This document shows positions 36,060-45,580 of a stretch of DNA of 64,000 bases, in pieces. A model generated the notes under the pieces. The model made no database searches. It was not told the origin of the DNA and was given only the letters and a program-made list of their open reading frames with translations. Position 1 is the stretch's first letter. Each line of letters starts with the position of its first letter. The position numbers and the translations under genes were made by a program. Source of the stretch: Candidatus Microbacterium colombiense (lineage in GTDB: Bacteria; Actinomycetota; Actinomycetes; Actinomycetales; Microbacteriaceae); NCBI GenBank assembly GCA_029203165.1, contig CP119308.1, positions 2,294,001-2,358,000 of the forward strand. Reading direction: 5' to 3'.

Positions 36060-36662
36060 TTACGGAACGCGTGCGCCCGAGGTCTTCTCGCTCATGTTGT
36101 CAGCGGAGAGAACCGTGCTGACGTACGTGGGCGTGAGCGATCCGCCGGCAGTCGGGTACAGCCGCAGCACGGGCAGCGAGACCACGTTCGATGCGCCGTT
36201 CAGGATGCCGGGGTACCGGTACTCGACCGCGCCCGTCGTCCCCGGGGCCGGCACCGAACCGACACGGGTCCACCCGTTGAGGTTGGTCTCCTCGAGGCGG
36301 TAGCTCGTCGGCGTCGTGACCGTGCCACCAGCACCCCACTGCACCGTGACAGTCGCGGTACCCGAGGTGAAGGTGCCATCCGGCTCCAGGTCCTCGCCGT
36401 CAGGCGTGAAGGCGAAGAATCCCACGTTGGCGGTGCGGTTGACCGCCACGTATGCGGGCACGGCTGCCGACGTGGCGATCGACGTGCCACCCTGCCATTC
36501 CGTGAGCCCCGCGGGTGCGGGACGCGGCGCCAGCACGCTTGCAGCGGCGAGCGGGGTGGCGATGGCGACGGCGATGACCGGAGCGGACCAGGCAGCGGCC
36601 TTGATGACCGTGCGGCGGTTCATCCCTGCGGCGGATGCGAGCTCGGGCTCGTTGACATTCAT
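36060..36662 (-). CDS. Secreted protein with Tat-type signal peptide, function unknown
   Basis: 200 residues from ATG 36662, which has GGAGAAG upstream. The N-terminus contains MNRRTVIKAAAWSAPVIAVA, a twin-arginine signal followed by a hydrophobic segment ending ATPLAAA, a probable signal peptidase I site. The mature part is beta-rich, Thr/Gly-rich and lacks cysteines (for example GTATVTVQWGAGGTVTTPTS). Such MNRR-TV-K-AAW-APVIA proteins recur in Microbacteriaceae, and their role is unknown. The next gene upstream is an AraC-type regulator on the same strand, 194 bp away. Confidence 0.78.
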   Translation of the reverse strand: MNVNEPELASAAGMNRRTVIKAAAWSAPVIAVAIATPLAAASVLAPRPAPAGLTEWQGGTSIATSAAVPAYVAVNRTANVGFFAFTPDGEDLEPDGTFTSGTATVTVQWGAGGTVTTPTSYRLEETNLNGWTRVGSVPAPGTTGAVEYRYPGILNGASNVVSLPVLRLYPTAGGSLTPTYVSTVLSADNMSEKTSGARVP

Positions 36663-36856
36663 GACGTGCTTCTCCTCTGGGGTATCAGGACCACCGCCCG
36701 ACAGCGCAACAGGCACACCCCATGACGCGTGGATGACCACGACACATGGTGGAGGCGAACGGGATTCGCGTGCGCACCGTCCGGCAGGGTTCCGGGAAGG
36801 ACTCTTCCGGTTGCCATCGTGGCGATCGCCCGCGTCGCGACGACGAGGAACGCCTT

Positions 36857-37738
36857 CTATGTCGCCAGACGATCCGGGTATGTCGCGCTGGGTATGGAAG
36901 AGGCTGCGAGCGAGGCGGACAGCAGCGCCGCACGCCGAACGTTCGCCGGCGATTCACGCCCCTCCTGGGACATCGCCCGAGCAAGACTCGATCCGTCGGA
37001 GAATCCCGCATAGCGACCGATCTCCGCGATGGTCAGGGGGTCGTACGTGCGGTCCTCCAGGAGTGCAGCGGCGTGATCCACCCGTGCGCGTCGGATCTGA
37101 CGCTCCGGCGTCGTGCCATGAGATCGGAACGCGCGCTGCAGTTGCCGCAACGACACTGCGAGATGCTCGGCGATCAGCTTCGGCGAGAGCGATGGGTCCT
37201 CTCGCTGCGCGATGATCATGGCGAGAGCACGCGTATACGCGTCGGACTTCGGATTCATGCGTGGAGCTCGGGTGCCTTCGACCGCGACCCCGATCACCAT
37301 CTCCTGCAACAGGCGCTCGAAGTAGTAGCTGCCGAAGCCGCTGACCGGGTCGGGATCGAGGACCGCAGCGCGTTCGGCGAAAGCCAGAGCCGGATCGAGG
37401 AGCGCACTGGACTCGGAGACCGTGCGCACCTCGCCGGGTTCCGGAGCGATCGCGCCAGTGAGAGTCTCGGCGGGGATCAGGATCGACAGCAGCCGGAGAC
37501 CCTCCACCGGAGCCGCGGGCAGCGGGACGTCATGCCCGAGCAGGAATGCCGAGTTGGCGCCCAGTCTCAGCCGCCCGGATGCTGTGTCGATCTCGATCCC
37601 GCCGGAGCGCACGCTGTGCAGACCGACGAGTCCGGCGACACGATCGAGCCGCGAGCGCGTGTCATCGCGCCCTCGGACGAACTCCCTGATGCGCACGCTG
37701 CCGAACATCGCGAGCGTGCGTGCTCTCGTCACCGGCAT
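36857..37738 (-). CDS. AraC family transcriptional regulator
   Basis: 293 residues. The C-terminal ~100 contain two helix-turn-helix motifs (SPKLIAEHLAVSLRQLQRAFRS and LTIAEIGRYAGFSDGSSLARAM) with the conserved RRARVDHAAALLED helix between them. The N-terminal ~170 form a sensor domain like the AraC-binding-like (cupin-type) domains of XylS/NphR regulators (GANSAFLLGHDVPLPAAP). The ligand is unknown. ATG 37738 is used; an ATG at residue 11 is an alternative. Upstream, 37739-38019 contains no gene, only a small dyad, TATTC-GGGT-GAATA, at 37898-37911. Confidence 0.9.
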   Translation of the reverse strand: MPVTRARTLAMFGSVRIREFVRGRDDTRSRLDRVAGLVGLHSVRSGGIEIDTASGRLRLGANSAFLLGHDVPLPAAPVEGLRLLSILIPAETLTGAIAPEPGEVRTVSESSALLDPALAFAERAAVLDPDPVSGFGSYYFERLLQEMVIGVAVEGTRAPRMNPKSDAYTRALAMIIAQREDPSLSPKLIAEHLAVSLRQLQRAFRSHGTTPERQIRRARVDHAAALLEDRTYDPLTIAEIGRYAGFSDGSSLARAMSQEGRESPANVRRAALLSASLAASSIPSATYPDRLAT

Positions 37739-38019
37739 GCCGCTCCGTCGTCGACGGAACCGTCACCGTGTGATGCGCGCGCTGAGCAGCGCCTCATGAG
37801 ATCCTCCCCATGCGGATCGCCGCGATCCCACACCGCGGCCAGGCCCCCGGGTACGGGGCTTTCCTGAGCCTAGGGCATCTCCGCACCCGGGGATCTGTAT
37901 TCGGGTGAATATGACTGAACAGGCGATGAACACGCCGCCGCTCCCTCGGCGTGGGCTCCTTGACCCCGGCGCATGGGGGTGATCAACTGAAGGGTCGGAC
38001 ACTCGAGTGGGAGAACATC

Positions 38020-39168
38020 ATGCGCCGGAAGTCGAACAACGCGACCGTCGAGACGGTGGAGCAGGCTCCGTCGTCGTCGCACCCGCCGGCAGCCGTGGCC
38101 GCCCTCGCACGCGCCAACCCTTTCATGCTCGGTCTCCTGGGTGCTCTCGGCGTGCTCGTCGCCTTGATGATCGGCGGCATCGTCGATCAGCTCGCCACCG
38201 TGCTCGTCTACATCGGCGTGGCGATCTTCCTGGCGCTGGGCCTCGACCCGATCGTCTCGTTCATCGAGCGCAAGCTCCCTCGGCCCGCAGCAGTGGCGAT
38301 CGTGGTCGCCGTCGTGGTGTTGGCGTTCGCAGGCATCATCCTGGCGATCGTGCCGATCCTCGTCGAGCAGATCACCAACCTGATCGATGACGGACCGGGA
38401 ATGGTGAAGGACATCATGGCCGCGGGCTGGTTCCAAGATCTGAACAGCCAGTTCGGGTCGACCTTGGAGGATGCGGGCAACGGCATCCTCTCCTTCCTCC
38501 AGGATCCGGGCAACCTCGCCAACATCGGCGGCGGCGTCTTCGCCGTCGGAGCGGGAATCGCCGGTGGCTTCACCGGCGTCACGATCGTGCTGATCCTCAC
38601 GCTCTACTTCATGGCCTCGCTACGCGGCATCAAGCACACCGCAGCCCGCTTCGTGCCCGCCTACCAGCGCGACACCTTCAGCGAACTGCTCGAAGACGTC
38701 TCAGGGGCTGTCGGCCGCTACGTGATGGGCCAGGCCAGCCTCGCCCTGATCAACGGCATCCTCAGCCTCATCATGCTCAGCATCATCGGCGCCCCTGTTC
38801 CCGCACTGCTGGCGCTGATCGCCTTCATCGGCTCGATGATCCCGCTCGTCGGAACTCTGACGGCGTCGGTGATCAACTCCCTGATCTGCCTGTTCGTGAG
38901 CCCGATGACCGCATTGATCGCCTTCATCTACTACCTCGTCTACATGCAGATCGAGGCATATGTCATCTCGCCTCGCATCATGAGCAAGGCCGTCGCCGTC
39001 CCCGGAGCCCTGGTCGTCATCGCCGCGGTCGCCGGCGGCGCACTCGGAGGAATCCTCGGAGCCCTGGTCGCCATCCCGGTCGCGGCGAGCATCATCATCA
39101 TCGTGCAGAAGGTGTTGTTCCCCGCTCAAGACCGCAAGATCGCTCCCCCGACGGTCGCCGCCCCCTGA
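38020..39168 (+). CDS. AI-2E family transporter (TqsA/PerM-like permease)
   Basis: 382 residues. About eight transmembrane helices, including an N-terminal group (GLLGALGVLVALMIGGIVDQ, VLVYIGVAIFLALGLDP, VAIVVAVVVLAFAGIILAIV) and a C-terminal group with ISLIMLSIIGAPVPALLALI-type and GSMIPLVGTLTASVINSLI sequences. The signature RIMSKAVAVPGALVVIAAVAGG is typical of PF01594. The substrate is unknown, and members include exporters and Na+/H+ antiporters. ATG 38020 has GGGAG nine bases upstream; it is monocistronic and convergent with the lipid kinase. Confidence 0.9.
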   Translation: MRRKSNNATVETVEQAPSSSHPPAAVAALARANPFMLGLLGALGVLVALMIGGIVDQLATVLVYIGVAIFLALGLDPIVSFIERKLPRPAAVAIVVAVVVLAFAGIILAIVPILVEQITNLIDDGPGMVKDIMAAGWFQDLNSQFGSTLEDAGNGILSFLQDPGNLANIGGGVFAVGAGIAGGFTGVTIVLILTLYFMASLRGIKHTAARFVPAYQRDTFSELLEDVSGAVGRYVMGQASLALINGILSLIMLSIIGAPVPALLALIAFIGSMIPLVGTLTASVINSLICLFVSPMTALIAFIYYLVYMQIEAYVISPRIMSKAVAVPGALVVIAAVAGGALGGILGALVAIPVAASIIIIVQKVLFPAQDRKIAPPTVAAP

Positions 39169-39195
39169 TCTGAGGTCGGCGCCGCAGGCCGCCTC

Positions 39196-40116
39196 TCAGC
39201 GGACGAGGAGTGCTCCGGCCTCGACACGCACGTCGAACGACGTGACCTCGCCCATCTCTTCGCCGTCGATCTCGAACACCAGCGGCGTCTCGAGCTCCAC
39301 CGAGATCGTCTCGACAGCGATGTGCTGCGCGGACTCCGTGCTCACGGCCTCGTCGCCTCCGGCGAAGAACCGACGGATGCCGTTGTCCCAGACAAACGAG
39401 CGGAATGTGTCGAGCCACTGCAACGGCCCGTCCGCGCTGATCATGAGCACGTCGAGCTTGCCGTCATCGAGCACGGCGTCCGGCAGCAGTCGGATCCCGC
39501 CCTGCACCATGCCGCAATTGCCGATCAGCATGGTGTGCCCACGCACCGCGACGGGGTTCTCGCCGTCGACCGTCACCGTGATGTCGGTCATCTCGGTGCC
39601 GGCCAGTGCGCGCCCCATGGCCTCGACATACGCGAGCCACCCGGCCTTGGACTTGAGGTCGTCATCGGTCTCGACCAGCATCTGCGCATCGACGCCGAAC
39701 CCCACCATGACCGCGAAGGCATGCTCGGTGCCGTCGTACGACACCCAACCCAGGTCGATTCGGCGCGGCTCACCGTCACGGACGCGTTCCAGCGCCGCCT
39801 CGACATTGTTGAGCGGTACGTCGAGGTTGCGCGCGAGGAGGTTGCCCGTGCCCTGCGGCACGATGCCCAGCTGGGTCTCGGATCCCGCCAACGATTCGGC
39901 CACCGCGCGGACAGTGCCGTCGCCTCCCACCGCGATGACGACGTCACGCCCGTCTTCCCGTGCCTCGCGGGCCATCCCGCGACCGGGGTCCTTCGGGGAG
40001 GTCTCCCACCAGCGGATGTCGCTCTCGTCACCGAAGACCGCCCGTACCGCGTCCTGCAGCACCTCCTGCTCGACCTTCGACGGGTTCCAGACGATTCCGA
40101 TGCGTGCAAGGCTCAT
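39196..40116 (-). CDS. Diacylglycerol kinase-like lipid kinase
   Basis: 306 residues. The DAGK catalytic motif GGDGTVRAVAESLAGS, the ATP-binding phrase GIVPQGTGNLLARNLDVP, and a C-terminal beta-sandwich ending FEIDGEEMGEV match the DgkB/YegS family, which phosphorylates lipids such as diacylglycerol at the membrane. The start is ATG 40116 (MSLARIGIVWNPSK); an upstream extension would run into glnE's end region. The partner gene is uncertain. Confidence 0.9.
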   Translation of the reverse strand: MSLARIGIVWNPSKVEQEVLQDAVRAVFGDESDIRWWETSPKDPGRGMAREAREDGRDVVIAVGGDGTVRAVAESLAGSETQLGIVPQGTGNLLARNLDVPLNNVEAALERVRDGEPRRIDLGWVSYDGTEHAFAVMVGFGVDAQMLVETDDDLKSKAGWLAYVEAMGRALAGTEMTDITVTVDGENPVAVRGHTMLIGNCGMVQGGIRLLPDAVLDDGKLDVLMISADGPLQWLDTFRSFVWDNGIRRFFAGGDEAVSTESAQHIAVETISVELETPLVFEIDGEEMGEVTSFDVRVEAGALLVR

Positions 40117-40165
40117 AGCGTCAGCATGGGTGACGGCAACGGATACTGCAACTCGACGCTCGGGC

Positions 40166-43144
40166 TCACCCGTAGAACAGCTGTTCGAAGGCCTTGCGCG
40201 CACGCCGCGTGACCCCCAGGTAATCCTCTTCGAGCTCGGTCGCCGAGCGGTCGGGGTACGCGAGCAGTCGTCCGATCGCGTCGAGTTGGCGTCGATCCGC
40301 CGGGAGCACGTCGGTGGTCTGACCGGTCAGAAGCGTCATGGCCGATCGCAGTCTGCTGGCCAGGCGCCATGCCTCGCGCAGACGCTCGGCGGACGCCTCA
40401 TCGACCAGATCGGCCGCGACCGCCGCGTCCAGCGCGGCGATCGTCGAGGTCGTGCGCATACCGGGCACGTCATGCGCATGCTGCAGCTGCAGCAGTTGGA
40501 CGAGCCACTCGACATCGCTGAGCGTTCCCGGCCCCAGCTTGAGATGTCGGCGAGGATCCGCGCCCTGCGGTAACCGCTCCCCCTCGACGCGGGCCTTGAT
40601 GCGTTTGATCTCGCGCAGCCCCTGTTCGTCGACGGTGTCGGGGTATCGGATGGAGTCCGCCAACGTCATGAACTTGTCGATCAGCTTGGCGCTGCCGGCC
40701 ACCCCGCGGGCACGCAGGAGAGCCTGGGCCTCCCACGACAGCGACCACCGACGGTAATACGCGGTGTACGCCTCGATCGAGCGCACCACTGGTCCGCTCC
40801 GCCCCTCGGGTCGGAGGTCGGCGTCGAGATCCAGCGGCAGACGATGGTCCGTCAGATGCTCGCGGAGCCGCGTCACGATCTGCGTGGCGAGGATCTGCGC
40901 ACGCTGCGGGTCGAGGCCGTTCGCGTCGTACACATAGAGGATGTCGGCGTCGGATCCGAACCCGAGCTCCGCTCCGCCGAACCGGCCCATGCCGATCACG
41001 GCGAAGTCCAGCGCCTCGTCCTCAGGGGGAACGACTTCGCGGAAGACGGCGCGCAGCGCTGCCTGGATCGTGGTCTCGGTGATCTCCGTCAGCGCCGTCG
41101 CGATCTCTTCGATCGTCACCGCGTCGAGCACGGCACCCATCGCCGTGCGCAGGAGTTCGCGGCGTCGGTTCGCCCGGACGGCACGCAACGCGTCGCCGAC
41201 GGTCTCGTGTCGCGTCTGGATCGCACGGGCCTCCTCGTCCAGCGCCGCGGCCCCACGCGGACGGAGCAGTTCGGGGCTGTCCAGCCACGCGACGGATTCC
41301 GGGATCCACTCCATCAGCTCACCGATGTACCGCGATGACGAGAGTACCCGGGTGAGGCTCTCCGCAGCACCCGAGGAGTCACGCAGCATGCGCAGGAACC
41401 AGGGTGTGTCGCCGAGGCGCTCGCTGATGCGACGGAAGGCGATCAGTCCGTAGTCGGGATCGCTGCCGTCGGCGAACCAGCGCACCATGATCGGCATCAG
41501 GTGGCGCTGGATCGTGGCCTTGCGGCTGAGCCCGTTCGTCAACGCGCCGATGTGCCGCAGCGCCCCCGTGGGATCGCGGAATCCGATGGCGGCGAGGCGA
41601 TCGTGCGCCTGAGACGCCGAGAGCGTGCGCTCCTCCTCCGGCAACGCGGCCACGGCGCTCAGCAGTGGTCGGTAGAACAGGCGCGTGTGGATCTCACGGA
41701 CCTCGCGGCGCACCGTCTCCCAACGCGCCCAGATTCCGTCGCCCGTCTCGGCGAGGCCCGTGCTGCGCGCGAGCACCCGGAGCCCGGCCGGTGTCCGGGG
41801 CATCAGGTGCGTTCGGCTCAGCTCGCGCAGCTGGAGCCGGTGCTCCATGAGGCGCAGGATGCAGTAGTCCTGCGCGAACGCCGCCGCCTCGACCCGGCCG
41901 ATGTATCCGCCGGCCACGAGCGCGTCAAGGCTCTCCAGCGTCCCTCGGGTGCGGAGGGAGGGGTCGGTGAGGCCGTGCACCAGTTGCAGCAGCTGCACGG
42001 TGAACTCGATATCGCGGATGCCTCCGGAGCCGAGCTTGATCTGGTACGGCACGTCTTCCGGATCGATGTGCTCCATCACGCGCTCACGCATGCGCTGGAC
42101 GCTGTCGACGAAGTCCTTCCTCGCGGCGCTCGACCAGATCTTCGGTTGCACAGCCTCGATGTACTCGTCACCCAGCTCGGGGTCTCCCGCGAGCGGCCGT
42201 GCCTTCAGCAGGGCCTGGAACTCCCAGCTCTTGGCCCACCGGTCGTAGTACGCGAGATGGGAGTTCAGCGAGCGCACCAGAGCACCCTGCTTGCCCTCGG
42301 GACGCAGGGCCGCATCGACCTCCCACAGGGGCGGCTCGATCTCGATCCCGCTGAGGCCACGCATCGTCTCCCGCGCGAGGCGCGTGGCGATGTCGATCGC
42401 GCGTGCCTCGCTCACGACCTCTTCATCGGCGGTCCCTCCGACGAAGATCACGTCGACATCGCTCACGTAGTTGAGCTCGCGGGCACCTGACTTGCCCATC
42501 CCGATGATCGACAACCTCGTCGCGGCGATCTGCGCTCTCGGGGTCGAATCCGCGAGCTTCGCACGAGCGACCGCCAGAGAAGCCTCGAGCGCCGCACCGG
42601 CCGCATCGGCGAGAGCCGCAGCCACCACACCGACCACCGTCGTCGGGAGGGCATGATCCAGGTCGTAGGCCGCGATCCTCGCCAACGCGACCCGATACGC
42701 CACGCGCAGCGCGACGACAGCCTCATCCCCACCGGTCGCCGCGAACCCGTCGACCGCTCCGACGGAGTCGAGCAATCTCTCGCGCAGCTCCACCGATGAC
42801 GGCAGCCCGTCGATCGGGCCATCCAGCTCGAACAACTGCTCGGGATGCCGGAGGAAGAAGTCGGCCAGCCCCTCCGAGGCTCCGAGCAATCGCCAGATTC
42901 GATGACGCTCCCGATCCTGGACGATCAGCGCTTTGACGGGCGCCGCCTCGCGACGCGCGACACGCAGCATTCCACGCACCGCCGCATCCGCGTCGGGTGC
43001 ACGGGCCGCGCCGTCGAGGATCTCGGAGCGCGGAATGCCGAGGATCTCAGCGAGCTCGGCAAGATCCGCGGCAGCCTCGCTCAGCTCCGAGAAACCGAGC
43101 CTGGCCAGCGCAGAGAGCGAGACCGAATCATCGGGGCGAGCCAT
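40166..43144 (-). CDS. glnE: Bifunctional glutamine synthetase adenylyltransferase/adenylyl-removing enzyme
   Basis: 992 residues, full length. Two nucleotidyltransferase domains are present. The N-terminal (deadenylylating) domain has LNYVSDVDVIFVGG, and the C-terminal (adenylylating) domain has LGFGSDADILYVYD, each followed by conserved regions (GIRDIEFTVQLLQL and TLSDVEWLVQLLQLQH). It adds or removes AMP on the GlnA tyrosine in response to nitrogen state. Its GlnA target is encoded at 34-35.5 kb. It follows glnA2 by nine bases on the same strand, a standard actinobacterial order. Confidence 0.96.
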   Translation of the reverse strand: MARPDDSVSLSALARLGFSELSEAAADLAELAEILGIPRSEILDGAARAPDADAAVRGMLRVARREAAPVKALIVQDRERHRIWRLLGASEGLADFFLRHPEQLFELDGPIDGLPSSVELRERLLDSVGAVDGFAATGGDEAVVALRVAYRVALARIAAYDLDHALPTTVVGVVAAALADAAGAALEASLAVARAKLADSTPRAQIAATRLSIIGMGKSGARELNYVSDVDVIFVGGTADEEVVSEARAIDIATRLARETMRGLSGIEIEPPLWEVDAALRPEGKQGALVRSLNSHLAYYDRWAKSWEFQALLKARPLAGDPELGDEYIEAVQPKIWSSAARKDFVDSVQRMRERVMEHIDPEDVPYQIKLGSGGIRDIEFTVQLLQLVHGLTDPSLRTRGTLESLDALVAGGYIGRVEAAAFAQDYCILRLMEHRLQLRELSRTHLMPRTPAGLRVLARSTGLAETGDGIWARWETVRREVREIHTRLFYRPLLSAVAALPEEERTLSASQAHDRLAAIGFRDPTGALRHIGALTNGLSRKATIQRHLMPIMVRWFADGSDPDYGLIAFRRISERLGDTPWFLRMLRDSSGAAESLTRVLSSSRYIGELMEWIPESVAWLDSPELLRPRGAAALDEEARAIQTRHETVGDALRAVRANRRRELLRTAMGAVLDAVTIEEIATALTEITETTIQAALRAVFREVVPPEDEALDFAVIGMGRFGGAELGFGSDADILYVYDANGLDPQRAQILATQIVTRLREHLTDHRLPLDLDADLRPEGRSGPVVRSIEAYTAYYRRWSLSWEAQALLRARGVAGSAKLIDKFMTLADSIRYPDTVDEQGLREIKRIKARVEGERLPQGADPRRHLKLGPGTLSDVEWLVQLLQLQHAHDVPGMRTTSTIAALDAAVAADLVDEASAERLREAWRLASRLRSAMTLLTGQTTDVLPADRRQLDAIGRLLAYPDRSATELEEDYLGVTRRARKAFEQLFYG

Positions 43145-43153
43145 GTGCGCAGC

Positions 43154-44491
43154 TCAGAGCAGCTCGAGGTTGTTCTTCAACTCCAGCGGCGTGACCTGCC
43201 CGCGGTAGGCCTCCCACTCCTTTCGCTTGTTGAGCAGCACGTAGTTGAACACCTGCTCCCCGAGCGTCTCGGCGACGAGTTCCGAGTCCTCCATGAACTC
43301 GAGCGCATGGTCGAGGCTGGCCGGAAGCGAGGAGTATCCGAGAGCACGCCGCTCGGCGTCGCTGAGGGACCACACGTTGTCCTCCGCCTCGGGCGGGAGC
43401 TCGTAGCCCTCCTCGATGCCCTTGAGTCCCGCAGCGAGCATGAGTGCGTACGCGAGGTAGGGATTCGCGGCGGAATCGAGCGCACGGTACTCGACGCGCG
43501 AGGACTGGCCCTTGTTCGGCTTGTACATGGGTACGCGCACGAGCGCGGAACGGTTGTTGTGCCCCCATGTGACGAAGCTCGGTGCCTCGTCGCCACCCCA
43601 GAGACGCTTGTAGGAGTTGACGAACTGGTTGGTGACCGCCGAGATCTCGTTCGCGTGCTTGAGGAGTCCGGCGATGAAGTGTCGACCGGTCTTGGAGAGC
43701 TGGTACTTGGCGCCCTCCTCGTAGAAGGCGTTCTGGTCGCCCTCGAACAGTGACATGTGGGTGTGCATTCCGCTGCCCGGGTGCCCGCTGAGCGGCTTCG
43801 GCATGAACGTCGCGTAGACGCCCTGCTCGATCGCCACCTCCTTGATGACCGTGCGGAAGGTCATGACGTTGTCTGCGGTCGTCAGGGCGTCGGCGTAACG
43901 CAGATCGATCTCGTTCTGACCGGGGCCGCCCTCGTGGTGGCTGAACTCCACGGAGATGCCCAGGTCTTCGAGCATCCGCACCGAACGACGACGGAAGTCG
44001 TGCGCCGTCCCGCCGGGGACGTTGTCGAAATACCCGGCCGAATCCACGGGGATCGGTCCCTCAGGCCCGTACGACGACGACTTGAGCAGGTAGAACTCGA
44101 TCTCGGGGTGCGTGTAGAACGTGAACCCGGCGTCGGCGGCCTTCGCGAGCGTGCGCTTGAGGACGTGGCGAGGGTCTGCGACGGCGGGCTGCCCGTCAGG
44201 GGTCGTGAGGTCGCAGAACATGCGGGCGGTCGGATCGACCTCGCCGCGCCACGGCAGCGTCTGGAATGTCGTCGGGTCGGGCTGCGCCAGCAGATCCGAC
44301 TCGTAGCTGCGGGTGAGACCCTCGATGGCGGATCCGTCGAAGCCGATCCCCTCGGCGAAGGCGCCCTCGACCTCAGCCGGCGCGATGGCGACCGACTTGA
44401 GCGTGCCGATCACATCGGTGAACCACAGGCGGACGAACTTGACGCCGCGTTCCTCGATCGTCCGGAGGACGAAATCCCTCTGCTTGTCCAT
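43154..44491 (-). CDS. glnA2: Glutamine synthetase GlnA2
   Basis: 445 residues of the shorter GS type I form. It has GIGFDGSAIEGL, HPEIEFYLLKSS, the substrate/ATP region KPLSGHPGSGMHTHMSLFEG and VEYRALDSAANPYLAYALML. The adenylylation loop reads EDNVWSLSDAERRAL, with no tyrosine at the modifiable site, so GlnE should not regulate it. Actinobacterial GlnA2 proteins are generally dispensable for ammonia assimilation, and some act on other amines. It stands in the cluster SPOR-glnA2-glnE. Confidence 0.95.
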   Translation of the reverse strand: MDKQRDFVLRTIEERGVKFVRLWFTDVIGTLKSVAIAPAEVEGAFAEGIGFDGSAIEGLTRSYESDLLAQPDPTTFQTLPWRGEVDPTARMFCDLTTPDGQPAVADPRHVLKRTLAKAADAGFTFYTHPEIEFYLLKSSSYGPEGPIPVDSAGYFDNVPGGTAHDFRRRSVRMLEDLGISVEFSHHEGGPGQNEIDLRYADALTTADNVMTFRTVIKEVAIEQGVYATFMPKPLSGHPGSGMHTHMSLFEGDQNAFYEEGAKYQLSKTGRHFIAGLLKHANEISAVTNQFVNSYKRLWGGDEAPSFVTWGHNNRSALVRVPMYKPNKGQSSRVEYRALDSAANPYLAYALMLAAGLKGIEEGYELPPEAEDNVWSLSDAERRALGYSSLPASLDHALEFMEDSELVAETLGEQVFNYVLLNKRKEWEAYRGQVTPLELKNNLELL

Positions 44492-44493
44492 GA

Positions 44494-44706
44494 CTACTCT
44501 GCGCCCTGGCCTTTGCTGTCCCAGCCCTGCTCGGCTGCCTCTTCATCGGCCCAGGCACGCGCACGTTCCTGGAGCACCTCGGGGGCGCGGCTGGCCTCCG
44601 CCTCCGTGTCGAAAGGACCGACCCGATCGACGGAGGGCGAGATCATGCCGAACTCGACCTGCCCGGTCTCCGAGTTGTACCAGTACTTGTCATCACCGTC
44701 AGACAT
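44494..44706 (-). CDS. Small SPOR-like/actinobacterial conserved protein
   Basis: 70 residues (MSDGDDKYWYNSETGQVEFG at the start). The core KYWYN-GQVEFG-DRVGPFDTEAEASRA fits a small conserved actinobacterial family often annotated as SPOR domain-containing and encoded next to glnA2. The sequence is acidic and soluble, and the function is unknown. It ends two bases before the glnA2 start. ATG 44706 is preferred to an upstream ATG. Confidence 0.75.
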   Translation of the reverse strand: MSDGDDKYWYNSETGQVEFGMISPSVDRVGPFDTEAEASRAPEVLQERARAWADEEAAEQGWDSKGQGAE

Positions 44707-44762
44707 GTTCCGTCCCTCCTTCACGTGGTGACTCCGATCCTACTGGCGTACGCCGTGGTCGC

Positions 44763-44768
44763 TAAGCT
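44763..44768 (+). promoter_or_regulatory. -10 box for a leaderless ppgK transcript
   Basis: TAAGCT, seven bases, then ATG 44776. This rules against longer ORF starts upstream. Confidence 0.5.
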
Positions 44769-44775
44769 ATCGCCC

Positions 44776-45522
44776 ATGGCAAAAGCGATCGGCGTCGACA
44801 TCGGCGGCACGGGAATCAAGGCTGGAATCGTCGACCTCACGCACGGCACGATGGAATCGGATCGTGTGCGCGTACCCACCCCCACCGGAGCATCCCCTCA
44901 GGATGTCCTCGAGGCCGTGCAGACGGTGCTCAAGACTCTCGATGTACACGATTCGACGCTCCCGCTCGGCGTGGCCTTCCCGGCCATCGTCAAGCGCGGC
45001 AAGACCCTGTCGGCTGCGAACGTCTCGAAGGAGTGGGTCGACTTCGACGCGGAGCGCTTCTTCCGTGACGGCCTCGGGCGCAACATCGTCTTCGTGAACG
45101 ATGCGGATGCCGCGGGCGTCGCCGAGTCGCGCCACGGAGCAGCCAGGGACGTGCGCGGCCTCACGCTGCTCACCACGCTGGGCACCGGGATCGGGTCCGC
45201 CTTCCTCTACGACGGCGTGTTGCTTCCGAACACGGAGCTCGGGCACCTGAACTTCGGCACCTACGAGTCCGTCGAGCAGTGGGCGGCGACCTCGGCACGC
45301 GAGCGCGAGGGCCTCAGCTGGGCCGCATGGGCCGAGCGCCTGCAGGCCTTCTACTCGCACATCGAGTTCCTCTTCAGCCCCGACCTCTTCGTGGTCGGCG
45401 GCGGCGTCTCCAAGAACGCGGGCGACTTCCTCCCCCTGCTCGAGCTGAAGACCCCGATCGTTCCGGCGATCCACCGCAACAACTCCGGCATCATCGGCGC
45501 GGCGTCGCTCGCCGGCGACTGA
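44776..45522 (+). CDS. ppgK: Polyphosphate glucokinase (ROK family)
   Basis: 248 residues. Phosphorylates glucose using polyphosphate (and ATP) in the cytosol. Motifs are the N-terminal phosphate-binding AIGVDIGGTGIKAGIVDL, the central catalytic VNDADAAGVAESRHGAARD, LLTTLGTGIGSAFLYDG, ELGHLNFGTYESVEQW and the C-terminal FVVGGGVSKNAG. The length and EQWA motif fit actinobacterial PpgK rather than GlcK. It is monocistronic, with a terminator and rnpB downstream. Confidence 0.93.
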   Translation: MAKAIGVDIGGTGIKAGIVDLTHGTMESDRVRVPTPTGASPQDVLEAVQTVLKTLDVHDSTLPLGVAFPAIVKRGKTLSAANVSKEWVDFDAERFFRDGLGRNIVFVNDADAAGVAESRHGAARDVRGLTLLTTLGTGIGSAFLYDGVLLPNTELGHLNFGTYESVEQWAATSAREREGLSWAAWAERLQAFYSHIEFLFSPDLFVVGGGVSKNAGDFLPLLELKTPIVPAIHRNNSGIIGAASLAGD

Positions 45523-45533
45523 CCCTGACGCGC

Positions 45534-45569
45534 GAAGGCCCCGGTGACGGTGCAGTCATCGGGGCCTTC
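45534..45569. terminator. Bidirectional terminator between ppgK and rnpB
   Basis: GAAGGCCCCGGTGAC pairs with GTCATCGGGGCCTTC (one G-U-like mismatch) over a six-base loop, between converging transcripts. Confidence 0.8.
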
Positions 45570-45580
45570 TCAGGTGTGAG

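Noticed and set aside
37763..38002. A 79-codon minus-strand frame between the AraC and AI-2E genes
   Set aside because: It is Arg/Ser/Gly-rich, without a ribosome-binding site or recognisable features, and covers the likely promoter region of the transporter.
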